DNA of 64,000 nt from Corynebacterium jeikeium. Lineage in GTDB: Bacteria; Actinomycetota; Actinomycetes; Mycobacteriales; Mycobacteriaceae. The notes under the pieces are model-generated. The model ran no database searches. It was not told the origin of the DNA and saw nothing but the letters and a program-made list of their open reading frames with translations. The translations under genes and the position numbers were made by a program. Shown here in pieces: positions 18,141-27,373 of the stretch (position 1 is the stretch's first letter; each line of letters begins with the position of its first letter). The DNA is taken from contig CP033784.1 in NCBI GenBank assembly GCA_003955985.1, forward strand, positions 248,001-312,000, read 5' to 3'.

Positions 18141-18203
18141 CACTGGAGCTCTTTAGCTCCAGTGTTGCGGGAATAGCGTGCGTTCAACAGCGCACGCCAT
18201 TCC
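18141..18203 (+). terminator. Tandem hairpins between backbone pilin and sortase (attenuator)
   Basis: CACTGGAGCT-CTTT-AGCTCCAGTG is a perfect 10-bp stem at 18141-18164. A second hairpin, GGAATAGCGTGCG with CGCACGCCATTCC, spans 18170-18203. Neither has a T-run. They may stabilise the pilin message or partly stop transcription, so that much more backbone pilin than sortase is made. Confidence 0.65.
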
Positions 18204-18334
18204 TGTAGTTTGCGCATCACTGAAATTACTGTTGCGGCCTTTCGATGTGCTCTTTTTCAACAGCAGGCATTCCCATGCCGGTGAGAAAGAGAAAGGCCAC
18301 ATCCCTTTTTGATTGACTTCTTGGGAGTTCCTCC

Positions 18335-19372
18335 GTGGGTAAACACTCTGCGTCGACTCTGACGCGGGACGCATCAGCTGAGCAGCCTAATCAGCCTGAG
18401 CAGGCGAAAAAGAACAGCATGGTTCTCCCCGCAATTCTGGTGATTGTGGGTTTACTTGTGATGCTGTACCCGGTTGTCTCCACGGCATTGAATAACTACG
18501 GCACCTCTAAGGCGGCCAAAGAGTTCGCCAAGCTGGAGAAGTCCGTACCCCAAGAAGTTAAAGATGAACAGTGGGAGCGTGCTCATTCTTACAATGAGCG
18601 CCACACCACCGGCCCGATTCTGGACCCGTGGCTTAACGAAATTAATGACCACAACCCTGAGTACGCCGCTTATCTCGATCAGCTAAACGCTACCGACGTG
18701 ATGGCGCGTCTAATCTTCCCAGAGATTAAGGCCGACCTGCCGATCTACCACGGCACCAGCGATGAGGTGCTCGCTAAGGGGCTCGGACACCTATACGGAT
18801 CCGATCTTCCAGTCGGCGGTGTTGGAACCCACTCCATCATTACCGGTCATACCGGACTTACTAACGTAACGCTCTTCGATAACCTGCGGAAAGCAAAAGA
18901 GGGAGACGCCTTCTATATCCAGGTCGCAGGTCACAAGCTGAAGTACGAGATTGATCAAATCAAGGTTGTACTTCCGCATGAGACCGATGATCTTCGTCCC
19001 ATTGAAGGCCAGGACTACATCACCCTCATCACTTGCACTCCTTACGGAATCAACACGCACCGTCTGCTAGTGCGTGGGCACCAAGTGCCGATGGATCCGT
19101 CGGAAAGCAATGTCTTCGACCAAACGCACGGAGCTGGATGGCAGTGGTGGATGTACGCCCTGCTTGTAACAGTGCTTGTGCTTGGCGCAGGCTTTGCGTG
19201 GTGGCTCTGGCGCCAGCGCCTCGACGCCGACGAAGAGCTTGACGACGACGCTGAGAACGCGGACGTCGAGACTGCTGATGGCGACGCAGACAGCGATGAA
19301 CTCGCTGACGGCAGCGAATCGGCATCCGAGGATAATAACAACACTTCGTGGTGGGAAAACGACAATGAATAA
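18335..19372 (+). CDS. Class C (pilin-polymerising) sortase
   Basis: A 345-residue membrane enzyme with a membrane segment near residues 30-50 and a lid-like DPW (PILDPWLNEIN) that covers the active site in class C sortases. The catalytic His is in IITGHTG, Cys234 is in TLITCTPYG and the Arg is in NTHRLLVRG. A second C-terminal membrane helix and a very acidic tail follow. It links pilin subunits by lysine isopeptide bonds. GTG start with GGGAG upstream. Its end overlaps the minor pilin start by 8 bases, so the two are translationally coupled. Confidence 0.93.
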   Translation: MGKHSASTLTRDASAEQPNQPEQAKKNSMVLPAILVIVGLLVMLYPVVSTALNNYGTSKAAKEFAKLEKSVPQEVKDEQWERAHSYNERHTTGPILDPWLNEINDHNPEYAAYLDQLNATDVMARLIFPEIKADLPIYHGTSDEVLAKGLGHLYGSDLPVGGVGTHSIITGHTGLTNVTLFDNLRKAKEGDAFYIQVAGHKLKYEIDQIKVVLPHETDDLRPIEGQDYITLITCTPYGINTHRLLVRGHQVPMDPSESNVFDQTHGAGWQWWMYALLVTVLVLGAGFAWWLWRQRLDADEELDDDAENADVETADGDADSDELADGSESASEDNNNTSWWENDNE

Positions 19373-20276
19373 ATATTTGACATCCACCTGGAACCGGATA
19401 GCTGCGTTCTTAGCTGCCTGCGCTCTGGTTGCAGTGATGGGTGCAATCGGCGCGAATGACGCCAACGCGGCCAGGATTGTTGGACGCGTGGACGCTCCAG
19501 GCGTTTCAGCAACAAGCGGCACTGACATTGTGCGAATTACCTTGAGCCCAGGAAACCCGGACGATGATAATTCGACGGCGTCGGGCTCTATTTCTGGCGT
19601 GACCATTCATCTGCATCGTCTTAAGGGAATTTCGCCGTCAAGCCAGCAGGACCGCGAGAAGGTGGAAAATGCCACCGCAGCTGAGCTTGCCGAGTGGCCA
19701 AAAGACCTCCACTTCAGCCAGGTCACTGACGAAAACGGCTCTGTTAAATTCAGTGACCTGCCGGAGGGTATTTACCTTGTGACCTCGACGGCTCCGAACG
19801 ACAGTTATCGGGAGATCAACCCCTTCTTGGTATCGGTGCCTTTCTATGGCGCGGACTATGACTCCACTCCTGTAGAGGGAGTCATTGTGGCGAAGTCGCA
19901 CAAGCCGGGGGAGACACCACCACCGTCGACGCCTCCGGCCACTCCGCCGAAGACCCCTCCGACAACACCACCTGGAACTCCGCCGACTACGCCGGGCACA
20001 TCGACCCCGCCGAAGACTCCTCCGACCACTCCGGGTGAACCGGGAACCTCGACGACCACTTCGACTACCTCCACGCCACCTGATGAGCCTGGTACCTCGA
20101 CGCCTTCGGGCTCGTCGGGTTCATCCTCAAGCTCGGGAAGTAGCGGAGGATCCGGCTCCTTGGCGCTCACCGGTGTGCAGGTAGCAGGCCTGGTAGCTGC
20201 CGCTGCAGCACTAATCGGCGGAGGATTCGTCATTATCGCCGCTAGCAAGAAGAACTCAGAAAGTGGGAAGAACTAA
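19365..20276 (+). CDS. Minor (basal) pilin with LALTG sorting signal
   Basis: A 303-residue precursor with a signal peptide ending near ANAAR. One globular domain (about residues 36-180) is followed by a Pro/Thr linker made of TPPKTPPTTP-type repeats and a Ser/Gly stretch. The sorting signal LALTG (Leu266) has a membrane helix and a KKNSESGKN tail. An LAxTG signal, unlike the LPxTG of its neighbours, is typical of SpaB-like base pilins handed to the housekeeping sortase for attachment to peptidoglycan. The ATG at 19365 overlaps the sortase stop; a longer upstream frame is a shadow. It shares one base with the next start (TAATG). Confidence 0.85.
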   Translation: MNKYLTSTWNRIAAFLAACALVAVMGAIGANDANAARIVGRVDAPGVSATSGTDIVRITLSPGNPDDDNSTASGSISGVTIHLHRLKGISPSSQQDREKVENATAAELAEWPKDLHFSQVTDENGSVKFSDLPEGIYLVTSTAPNDSYREINPFLVSVPFYGADYDSTPVEGVIVAKSHKPGETPPPSTPPATPPKTPPTTPPGTPPTTPGTSTPPKTPPTTPGEPGTSTTTSTTSTPPDEPGTSTPSGSSGSSSSSGSSGGSGSLALTGVQVAGLVAAAAALIGGGFVIIAASKKNSESGKN

Positions 20277-23200
20277 TGTTTTCGACAACATTCCGCTTGC
20301 CGGATTCAATGCGAACTACGCTTCGCATGTTCTTGGCCGCTTTGCTAGCGGTAGCTCTCGTTGTCAGCGGTCAGGCGTTTGCGCCCAATGCGCCACAGGC
20401 ACAGGCGCAGACGGAGGTTATTCCGACGTCTCCGCCGAAGCATGAGTTTAACAAGATTAAGGTGCAGCCCAATCCGGGCGATGCAAAATTTGAGTTCACT
20501 ATTGATAGCGACGCGACGATTGACAGTCTTCAGTTCAATGTTGGTGGATCAGAGTGGCTTAAGGGATATGAGCTAAGTATTAATGGCAGGACGATTCCGT
20601 CTCAGTTCGCCCCAAATATAGGGTCTGGTGCATCGAAAAAGGCACCGTTTGAAATTGTGCACAGCGGATTGAATCAAACGGTGAAAGCGGGCGATAAGAT
20701 TAACTTAGTATTGAACTACAACAGTTCGACAGCAACTGGCAGCGTATCCGTCACCCTTCGCGGTACTCCCGACGGCTCTACTGAGCCCACCGGCCCAAGT
20801 GAGCCAACTGACCCGACGGAGCCTACCCAGCCGACAGAGCCAACTGAGCCCACCGAGCCCACCGAGCCGGAGAATCCGGAGCCAGAACCAGGAACGGTAA
20901 CTCCTGCGGATCCGACCCTTGTTGATCCCGCGACTGCACCGGAGTGCGTGGAGAAGGCGTACATCAATATCCCGGACACCAAGGGTGTTGATTACTACCT
21001 CAACGCAGAGAAGAAGCCGGCTGGCCGGCACGTCTACGAGCAGAACAAGCCGGGTACAGTCAAGGTCACTGCAATGGCACAGTCGGGGTTTAAGCTTGCT
21101 CCGAACGCGCGTACCGAGTGGACTTTCAATCTAAGTGGTGAAGTTAAAGACTGCTCAAATTCTTCTGAAGATCCCAAGCCACCGGCTGTCGAAGGGCGTC
21201 ACTTTGATGCCATCGGCCACGAGTTTGCAGTTAAAGCTGACCCAGTAGATCCGAAGAAGCCTAATGCCTTTACGGCTAAGGTGACTGAGGAATCTCACAT
21301 GAAGTACGCAACCGTGCGTATCGAGACTGACGCGACCTTCTTGGATCCGCAGAAGTACAACCTCACTCTGGACCAGATTGAGCCAGGCGTAACTCTGCAG
21401 AAACGCAACGTCAATATTGGCAACGGCTTCATCACCATGGACGTTGTTCCGGTAAAGGATGGTAAGCCGGTTGACTCTGCCCTTGTACCGAAGGATGCGG
21501 TATTCACTTTCACTAATAATCTTTCGCAGAACAAGAATTTGAAGGTCACCCTCGATGTGTATGGAGAGAAAAAGGACGAGCCAAAACCACCGGAGATTAT
21601 CTCGCCACCAGATGGAGCCAAATGGGTGCATGGGCGAGTCCCTAACCCGCCGATGCCACAGCGTTGTGGTCTGCGTATTGCTGTAGTAGCAGACCTTTCG
21701 ACATCGCTCCGTTACGCAGATACTGATGGTTTCGAAGCATCTAAAAAGGCCGCGAATGCATTTATCGATTCCCTGCAGGGCACTCCAGCCGAGCTCGGCA
21801 TCTATAACTTCGCAAGTGACGGTCCGGCTAATCAGGCTGGAACGACACACGGTCAGAACCCACCATATATTTCAATGCTGTCGGAGCAGGGCGTCCAGCG
21901 AGCAAAGGACGTAGTTAAGAACTGGAGCTATAACGCAAATAACAGTGCTACGAACTGGGAAGCGGGCCTGAAGCAGGTCAAGGATAACGACTACGACGTG
22001 GTGTACTTCATCACTGATGGTATGCCCACGACCTCCTCGACAATCAAGAGCAAGGGCATCGGTGGTGAATTCGTTCAGGCTAGTGCTCTCAACGACGCAA
22101 TCAAAGCATCCAACGAACTCAAAGCTGCCGGTACCCGTGTTGTGCCGCTCATGGTCGACCTGACTCTTGGCGGGCGAAGCAGCCAACGCCCCGTTGTAAC
22201 GAATGATCTGGTGCTCAAAGACGCCAAGCGCATTGGCTGGCAAGCAGATCCGGGACAAGCCCCAGGCCTCTACTACAAAATTCGAAGTGATCACCCGAAG
22301 GCTTCGCACGCCAATTACATCAACACCGACACCATGGCGAATCTGAAAATGGCGTACGACGCGGCAGGCAACCAGGCCCTGCAGGTGTTTGAACGGATGC
22401 CTAATGGGAGGTTAAACACAGTTACTTCGGACATGTCTAGGTGGACCTACGGTGCACGTGGTGTCAAGACCATGGGCGAGGATATCTCGGGCACTGGTGA
22501 CACGGTGAGGGTGTCTAACTACAGCAATCTTGCGGAACAGATGAAAACAATCGCCCAAGACGTAACCACACGATGCAACGGTGTAGTGAAGGTCAAGAAG
22601 AGGATTGTCGATGAAAACGGCAAGGTTCTCGAAGACGGTGCCCCTGGTTGGGAGTTCACCCTGTCCGCAAATAACAATGTCATCGGTTCTGGTAATGGCC
22701 CGTTGGTTCACCAGTCGATGAAGGTGACCTCCGGTTCTGAATCCGATAAGGGTACTGCATCGTGGAACATCGAAAGCGAGAGGGAACAGTCGCTGGTTCT
22801 GACTGAAACGCAGAAGCAGGGCTACACCTTGTTCCGTCGCGGTGACACCTTGGATTCCACCGGTGACTACAACGCCGTATGTACTCAAACCCGCGACGGG
22901 AAAACCTCACCTCTCAAGGTGGAAAATGTGGGCGAGTTTGGTTTCCGTGTAAAGATGTCGGAATCCAATAAGGTCCTGTCTTCCATTTCCTGTGTTGTCG
23001 ATAACTACGAAGCGCCGGACACCAAGCCAGGCAAGCTGACCTTGGAAAAGGCGGAGTACGTCGATGGTGAGGGAGTCAAGATTCTACCGGGGCTTGGTGG
23101 TGCAACCTTCGATATCTACCCCTCGGCTGGTGGTAAGCCGGATTTCAGTGGAGGACCGGTCTACACCATCACGCCTGATCAGAAGTCAATTGAAATCACT

Positions 23201-23503
23201 GAAACTGGCACTTTCTACCTTGTAGAAACGATGGCGCCGGCAGGACTTAGCCTGCTGCCAGAGCCAGTAGCTTTTGAAATCTCAATTGACCAAGAGACTA
23301 AGGAGTACACCGTCTCGGTGGTAGGCGGCAGTAGCCCGCTTATTAAGGCCGAAGGCTCCGGTGAACTCATGATCATGCAGGTGACCGACACCAAGACCGG
23401 TAAGCTGCCAAAGACCGGTGGAAACGGAGTCCTTCTCTGGCCACTGTTTGGTGCGGTAATCGCAGCCTGCGGTTGGTTCTGGACTCGCCGCCAGCAGTCC
23501 TAA
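20276..23503 (+). CDS. Tip pilin with von Willebrand factor A domain
   Basis: A 1075-residue SpaC-like tip adhesin. An N-terminal signal peptide precedes two beta-rich domains split by a Pro/Thr/Glu linker. A VWA domain with the MIDAS motif DLSTS (Asp473) and the ITDGMPT strand follows, then Cna-B/SpaA-like domains and an E-box-like FYLVETMAPAGL. The sorting signal LPKTGG (Leu1044) is followed by a hydrophobic helix and RRQQS. It likely sits at the fibre tip and mediates adhesion. It ends the pilus operon and is followed by a strong hairpin. Confidence 0.92.
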   Translation: MFSTTFRLPDSMRTTLRMFLAALLAVALVVSGQAFAPNAPQAQAQTEVIPTSPPKHEFNKIKVQPNPGDAKFEFTIDSDATIDSLQFNVGGSEWLKGYELSINGRTIPSQFAPNIGSGASKKAPFEIVHSGLNQTVKAGDKINLVLNYNSSTATGSVSVTLRGTPDGSTEPTGPSEPTDPTEPTQPTEPTEPTEPTEPENPEPEPGTVTPADPTLVDPATAPECVEKAYINIPDTKGVDYYLNAEKKPAGRHVYEQNKPGTVKVTAMAQSGFKLAPNARTEWTFNLSGEVKDCSNSSEDPKPPAVEGRHFDAIGHEFAVKADPVDPKKPNAFTAKVTEESHMKYATVRIETDATFLDPQKYNLTLDQIEPGVTLQKRNVNIGNGFITMDVVPVKDGKPVDSALVPKDAVFTFTNNLSQNKNLKVTLDVYGEKKDEPKPPEIISPPDGAKWVHGRVPNPPMPQRCGLRIAVVADLSTSLRYADTDGFEASKKAANAFIDSLQGTPAELGIYNFASDGPANQAGTTHGQNPPYISMLSEQGVQRAKDVVKNWSYNANNSATNWEAGLKQVKDNDYDVVYFITDGMPTTSSTIKSKGIGGEFVQASALNDAIKASNELKAAGTRVVPLMVDLTLGGRSSQRPVVTNDLVLKDAKRIGWQADPGQAPGLYYKIRSDHPKASHANYINTDTMANLKMAYDAAGNQALQVFERMPNGRLNTVTSDMSRWTYGARGVKTMGEDISGTGDTVRVSNYSNLAEQMKTIAQDVTTRCNGVVKVKKRIVDENGKVLEDGAPGWEFTLSANNNVIGSGNGPLVHQSMKVTSGSESDKGTASWNIESEREQSLVLTETQKQGYTLFRRGDTLDSTGDYNAVCTQTRDGKTSPLKVENVGEFGFRVKMSESNKVLSSISCVVDNYEAPDTKPGKLTLEKAEYVDGEGVKILPGLGGATFDIYPSAGGKPDFSGGPVYTITPDQKSIEITETGTFYLVETMAPAGLSLLPEPVAFEISIDQETKEYTVSVVGGSSPLIKAEGSGELMIMQVTDTKTGKLPKTGGNGVLLWPLFGAVIAACGWFWTRRQQS

Positions 23504-23511
23504 TAACAAGA

Positions 23512-23545
23512 ATGGGTTCTGTGCAGTCGCCTGCACAGAACCCAT
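23512..23545. terminator. Hairpin ending the pilus operon (probably bidirectional)
   Basis: ATGGGTTCTGTGCAG, loop TCGC, CTGCACAGAACCCAT: a perfect 15-bp stem. There is no clear T-run on the plus strand, while the minus strand continues TCTTGTTATT. It lies between the convergent pilus operon and protease gene. Confidence 0.85.
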
Positions 23546-23609
23546 TGGGCCGCACAAAGAACAAGACTCGCGTCCCACCATCAGGAAGCCCTACGCAAAC
23601 AAAGCCCTC

Positions 23610-24242
23610 TTACCAGGGTGAGTTAGCGGTGATATAGGAACCAAGCTGCTGCCCGTTCCCATCGATGATGTTCCAGGTAGTCGATACAACGCCGACAGCG
23701 CCTTTTTCCGGAACCCATACAGGGCCACCGGAATCGCCTCGTTGAGCGTGTACGTTCTGAACCTGTAGAGCGTTGTCCTCGATTTGGTATGCCTCGCGAT
23801 CAGCGGCTAAACCGCAGGAAACTCTCCCCGTAGTGTTTCCGTATATGCAGACTGTCTCGCCTGTTTGAACATCTGTTGGGAATAGAGTCGAATCGCCCGA
23901 ATACGAATTCTCACCTGCAGTAGCGGGGTCGTCAAGCGAGACAACTCCAATGTCGTTCCCTGTATCTAGTGAATGGTCATAGGTGGGAGACGGTTGGAAT
24001 ACTCCAATTTTCTGAAAGGTCCCATCCGTCACCGTGTCTCCATCTTGTCCACAATGCCCTGCGGTATAAATCTGAGAGTTGGTCTTGTCGACATAGCCGG
24101 CTGTACAGACACTAGCTTGCGGTCCATCAGCGTGAATGATGACAACTGGATCGCCTTGGTTGATGGTGGCCGCGTAGGCCGGTAGCCCGGTTGTAGCCGT
24201 GATAACGGCAGTGACAGTGAAAATCCATGAAGGTCTATTCAT
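23610..24242 (-). CDS. Secreted trypsin-like serine protease (S1 family)
   Basis: A 210-residue protein with a signal peptide cleaved near PAYA (residue 24). The chymotrypsin-fold triad is visible: His63 in TAGHCG, Asp97 in GNDIGVV and Ser171 in RGDSGGPVW. Cysteines at 46/64 and 132/143 are placed for disulfides. There is no anchor or propeptide of note, so it should be released or stay loosely at the surface. It is convergent with the pilus operon and is monocistronic. Possible substrates are host or surface proteins; nothing in the sequence decides this. Confidence 0.88.
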   Translation of the reverse strand: MNRPSWIFTVTAVITATTGLPAYAATINQGDPVVIIHADGPQASVCTAGYVDKTNSQIYTAGHCGQDGDTVTDGTFQKIGVFQPSPTYDHSLDTGNDIGVVSLDDPATAGENSYSGDSTLFPTDVQTGETVCIYGNTTGRVSCGLAADREAYQIEDNALQVQNVHAQRGDSGGPVWVPEKGAVGVVSTTWNIIDGNGQQLGSYITANSPW

Positions 24243-25055
24243 GGGGAAATCTGCTCCTCAGTGAGTCGGTCGGTGGCGGCCCAAAAACTGGTTGTGGCGT
24301 TTTCATGCCGCACATTGAAAAGCATTTCCTCAGGCTGGGTTTCCTAGAGGGCGAATACGAACGCGCATGGTGAGCGTCCAATCATCCCAAAGATGCGTAA
24401 AAACAAAGCTAATCTCGTCGAGAAAGATGGAACGTATGCGTGTCGGGCAGTTCATATACCTGTTTCGTATCGCGAATATAAGGAAATATATAAACCTATC
24501 AGTTAAGACAGAACCTACGCTCAAGTGGTCAATCATGCGCGATAGCGTTCTAAAAATGGGGTAGAAGAAAGGCCAACGCCCATCGGGGGGGCGGGGCTAA
24601 ACAGCAGTCGAGTCGCCGCTGGCGCTGTCGCCGTCGTCAAGCGCGGCAACCAAATCGCGGTGCGCACGAGTTCCGATCGTGGTCGGCATTAACACACCGC
24701 TGAAACGTGGAATCTCGCTGTAAGTTGCCACTCGTTATACAAAGTTGTCGAATTTGTTAGCAAACGGCTGGCGAGTGGGGTTCGTTCGTGATGCCAGAAC
24801 GGGAAATGAGAGGTCATATCCTGCCGTCAAGCAGGGATAATCTAGAAATTACAGAGCTCTCCGTGATGCCGGGGAAGAAGGGTACATCAAGTCTGTAATC
24901 CAGTTTTCTAAGAGCCTTTCATAACGAAATCCCTGCTGGAGGGGCTCTCTCGCAGTCATGTATTCCTAGCCGCACTGCAGATTGCCTGTGGCGGCTATAG
25001 CATCGGCATTGTCCAGACATTTCGTCTACAACACTGAGAACAGGAACGGCACATC
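24243..25055. other. Gap upstream of the Asp23 operon
   Basis: About 810 bases. The left part is AT-rich (promoter of the protease, minus strand) with no trusted gene. 24601-24670 is a duplicate of the sigC 3' end. The last part holds the untranslated leader of the Asp23 operon, with no clear promoter boxes. Short readings such as 24367-24564 lack a ribosome site and homology. Confidence 0.55.
24601..24670 (-). pseudogene. Duplicated 3' end of sigC
   Basis: These 70 bases match 27984-28053 with only a few differences. Read on the minus strand they encode [20 protein letters not shown] and a stop, nearly the same as the true sigC ending [20 protein letters not shown]. Similarity stops abruptly at 24670. 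The Asp23/AmaP operon lies between the two copies, which are direct repeats. Confidence 0.8.
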
Positions 25056-25583
25056 ATGGCTGACAATGCAAAGAACACTGCTAAGAACACCCCGGCAACT
25101 CAGGCTGGCTCGGACTCCGCGAATAAGGGAACCGGCCACGGCCACACTTCTATCGACGACAGCGTCGTCTCCAAGATTGCCGGTATCGCTACCCGCGAGG
25201 TCTCCGGTGTCTATGACCTTGGCGGCGGCATGGATCGCTTCGCTGGCTCCGTCCGTGAGTTTGTTTCCGGCGGCAGCGCCAACGTATCCCAGGGAATTGC
25301 TGTTGAGGTCGGCGAGCGCCAGGCTGCAGTCGACGTCACCATCATTGCCGAGTACGGCGTTGCCATCCATGAACTGGCTGAGGCTATCCGTCAGAACGTC
25401 ATTAGCTCCGTTGAGCGTATGACCGGCCTCGAGGTCACTGAAGTCAATGTCGATGTTTCCGATGTTCACACCGACTACCAGACCCCGCAGGAGCGCGAAG
25501 AAGAGGCCGCTAAGCAGCGCGAAGAGCAGCGCAAGGCCATCGCGGCTGCTAACGAGCCCAAGGAACAGCCACGCGTCCAGTAG
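25056..25583 (+). CDS. Asp23/Gls24 family envelope stress protein
   Basis: A 175-residue cytoplasmic protein. After a Lys/Thr/Gly-rich N-terminus, the Asp23 domain spans about residues 30-145 (IAGIATREVSGVYDLGGG, later IREN-like IRQNVISSVERMTGLEV). The C-terminal tail is charged and helical (REEEAAKQREEQRKA). In Firmicutes Asp23 binds the membrane anchor AmaP and supports cell-envelope homeostasis. Two small membrane proteins and an AmaP-like protein follow here in one operon, which supports the same role. A weak GGAACG site precedes the ATG. Confidence 0.88.
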   Translation: MADNAKNTAKNTPATQAGSDSANKGTGHGHTSIDDSVVSKIAGIATREVSGVYDLGGGMDRFAGSVREFVSGGSANVSQGIAVEVGERQAAVDVTIIAEYGVAIHELAEAIRQNVISSVERMTGLEVTEVNVDVSDVHTDYQTPQEREEEAAKQREEQRKAIAAANEPKEQPRVQ

Positions 25584-25648
25584 TTGACAACTATTGCGCG
25601 TCGGAGCAGGGCAGGATGGGTAGTTAGGCCCGTATAAAGGGGAATTTC

Positions 25649-25846
25649 ATGTTCGATAATTACACAAAGACCTTCGCGACGATTGCCGTTGTCCTGTGCT
25701 TCGCCGCAATGATTGGTGGTTTCACGGGTTTTCTTGCGGTTATTGCCTTCGGAGTTCTGGCCGGTGCAGCCGGTGCGGTACTCGATGGCAAAATCGATGC
25801 GCCCGAACTCAACCGTAAGTTCAACCGAGGAGGCCGCCGACGGTGA
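25649..25846 (+). CDS. Small membrane protein (DUF2273-like)
   Basis: A 65-residue protein with one long or two short membrane segments (residues about 10-45, VVLCFAAMIGGFTGFLAVIA) and a basic end FNRGGRRR. Proteins of this size and pattern accompany Asp23/AmaP genes in many Gram-positives (DUF2273). The ATG has GGGG about 10 bases upstream. It overlaps the next gene by 4 bases (GTGA). Confidence 0.75.
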   Translation: MFDNYTKTFATIAVVLCFAAMIGGFTGFLAVIAFGVLAGAAGAVLDGKIDAPELNRKFNRGGRRR

Positions 25847-26931
25847 CTATCCACGTTCCAGCAACGCGTGGCACCACCGTCGTAAGCGAAAAGGCAATCC
25901 GCCGCATCGTAGAGATGGCCGTGCGCGCGGTTCCCGGCACCCTCGACCAATCCCGTGTGCTAGGGCGCGACTATCCAATTGTCTCTATCGATAGTGCGAT
26001 TGCCCCTAGTTCTGCCACGACCAATGCCGTTAGTGCAGTTCGAGTCGCAGTTCGCGCCGTTGCATCATGGCCGGCGCCGACAGCGGAAATTGCGGTGCGC
26101 ATTCGTTCAAGCGTCGCCGCCTGGCTCGCTGATATGGCCGGTCTTGAAAATGTCACCGTCGATGTTGACATCGACAGCGTCGAACCCGGGCACGTGCGTG
26201 TCACCCGACAGGACTTAGCGTACTTTTCAGATCACCCGCAGTTGACACCTGTCCGGGTGAACCAGCAGGTAGTAACCGCACCGCAGGTGCGGCGGGTCCC
26301 AGAAGTGCGGTCTATCGCCGTGCCGACGCCGCAGCCAGTGCGCAGTATTTCAGTACCGCAGCCACAGTCAGTGCGTAGCATTCAGCCGGTGACACCGCAG
26401 CTGGTACGCAGCGTTACTCCGCCGCGTCCAGAACGAGTACGCAGTGTCCCAGCACCTGCTCCACAACCGATGCGCTTTGTCATGCAGCCGAAGCCGCAAC
26501 CAGCTGTGGCTATTAAGGCACCAAAGCCGCAACCGGCCCGTCGCGTTGTTGCGCCACCGCCGTTACCAGTGACTCGCACCTCGGCGCCGAAGCCGGTACA
26601 GGTGCGTCGCACACCAACTCCACGGCCAATACAGCTGCGAAAAGTCGCAGCACCAAAGCCGAAGTCCTTGGTGCAGGTGAGTGTCCCCCGGCAACCAAAG
26701 CTGCGTCCGGTACGAGTGCCGTCGCCACGCACAATTAACGTTAAGACGCCACGACCAGCACTACTACGGCCGGTTAAAGTGCCGCGTCCAACCCGGTTGA
26801 AACAGGTTCGCGCACCACGACAGGAGCAGCTGCGCCCGGTATCCGTGCCACAACCACGTACCGTGGTGGTAAGCACGCCAGAGCCGCGCCCACTGAAAAA
26901 GATTGAGGTGACACCCTATGACGCCGACTGA
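25843..26931 (+). CDS. Asp23/Gls24-like protein with a long undecapeptide-repeat tail
   Basis: A 362-residue protein starting at GTG 25843, coupled to the preceding gene. Residues about 10-135 resemble an Asp23/Gls24 domain (AIRRIVEMAVRAVPGTL, later RSSVAAWLADMAGLENVTVDV). Residues about 160-358 are roughly 18 tandem 11-residue units following VPxPxxVRxVx, for example VPTPQPVRSIS, APKPVQVRRTP and VPRPTRLKQVR. The tail is strongly basic, proline-rich and without acidic residues until the end. There is no signal peptide or membrane helix, so it should lie in the cytoplasm next to the membrane complex. The basic tail could bind nucleic acid, polyphosphate or anionic lipids, which is inference. 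The repeat has no known name to me. Confidence 0.8.
   Translation: MTIHVPATRGTTVVSEKAIRRIVEMAVRAVPGTLDQSRVLGRDYPIVSIDSAIAPSSATTNAVSAVRVAVRAVASWPAPTAEIAVRIRSSVAAWLADMAGLENVTVDVDIDSVEPGHVRVTRQDLAYFSDHPQLTPVRVNQQVVTAPQVRRVPEVRSIAVPTPQPVRSISVPQPQSVRSIQPVTPQLVRSVTPPRPERVRSVPAPAPQPMRFVMQPKPQPAVAIKAPKPQPARRVVAPPPLPVTRTSAPKPVQVRRTPTPRPIQLRKVAAPKPKSLVQVSVPRQPKLRPVRVPSPRTINVKTPRPALLRPVKVPRPTRLKQVRAPRQEQLRPVSVPQPRTVVVSTPEPRPLKKIEVTPYDAD
26320..26919 (+). repeat. 33-bp coding repeat array (about 18 units)
   Basis: The array encodes the 11-residue units of the preceding gene's tail. Nucleotide identity between units is low although the protein pattern is kept, so the array is old and under selection for its pattern. 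A few units are 10 residues long. The Pro-x-Pro and Arg-x-Val spacing is retained nearly throughout. Confidence 0.85.
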
Positions 26932-27373
26932 GAGGTCATCGGCCGCGGTGGTCTCGGACGAGTCAGTCGAAACTCGCCAGGGACGTGACCCGCGTCAATC
27001 ACCAAAGGTCCGCGGGCTGGGAGTTTTCGCCGGTCTGTTGATGATTGCAGCGGCCATTGTCGCAGGTAGAGAAGCAATCATTAGCGCCAATAGCTCAGGT
27101 GACACCTCATGGTTACAACCGGTATTCGACTGGTTCAGCAACCCACAGGGCTCAGCCGCGTCATGGGTGTTGCTCCTCGTCGGAATCCTCGCTGCAATCT
27201 ATGGGCTGGGACAGCTCATCGCGGTGTTTCTTCCCGCCCCGCGCCGGTATGTACGCGTCGATGACGATGGCAACCTGCCAGTGTGGATGCATAAGTCTGA
27301 CTACCAAGAAATCCAGAATGGCACGGCACTTGCTTCCGGAACTCACGGCGGATACGAAGGTGATGACAAGTGA
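26918..27373 (+). CDS. Membrane protein of the Asp23/AmaP operon (DUF6286-like)
   Basis: A 151-residue protein with two membrane helices (about residues 34-52, GVFAGLLMIAAAIVAG, and 84-108, VLLLVGILAAIYGLGQLIAVF). An Arg/Asp-rich cytoplasmic N-terminus and a C-terminal soluble part follow the usual topology. It overlaps both neighbours, so it is clearly part of the operon. The family assignment rests on topology and context. Confidence 0.65.
   Translation: MTPTERSSAAVVSDESVETRQGRDPRQSPKVRGLGVFAGLLMIAAAIVAGREAIISANSSGDTSWLQPVFDWFSNPQGSAASWVLLLVGILAAIYGLGQLIAVFLPAPRRYVRVDDDGNLPVWMHKSDYQEIQNGTALASGTHGGYEGDDK

Noticed and set aside
24367-24564. 65-residue plus-strand frame in the AT-rich gap
   Set aside because: No Shine-Dalgarno site, atypical composition and no homology; it overlaps the upstream region of the protease gene.
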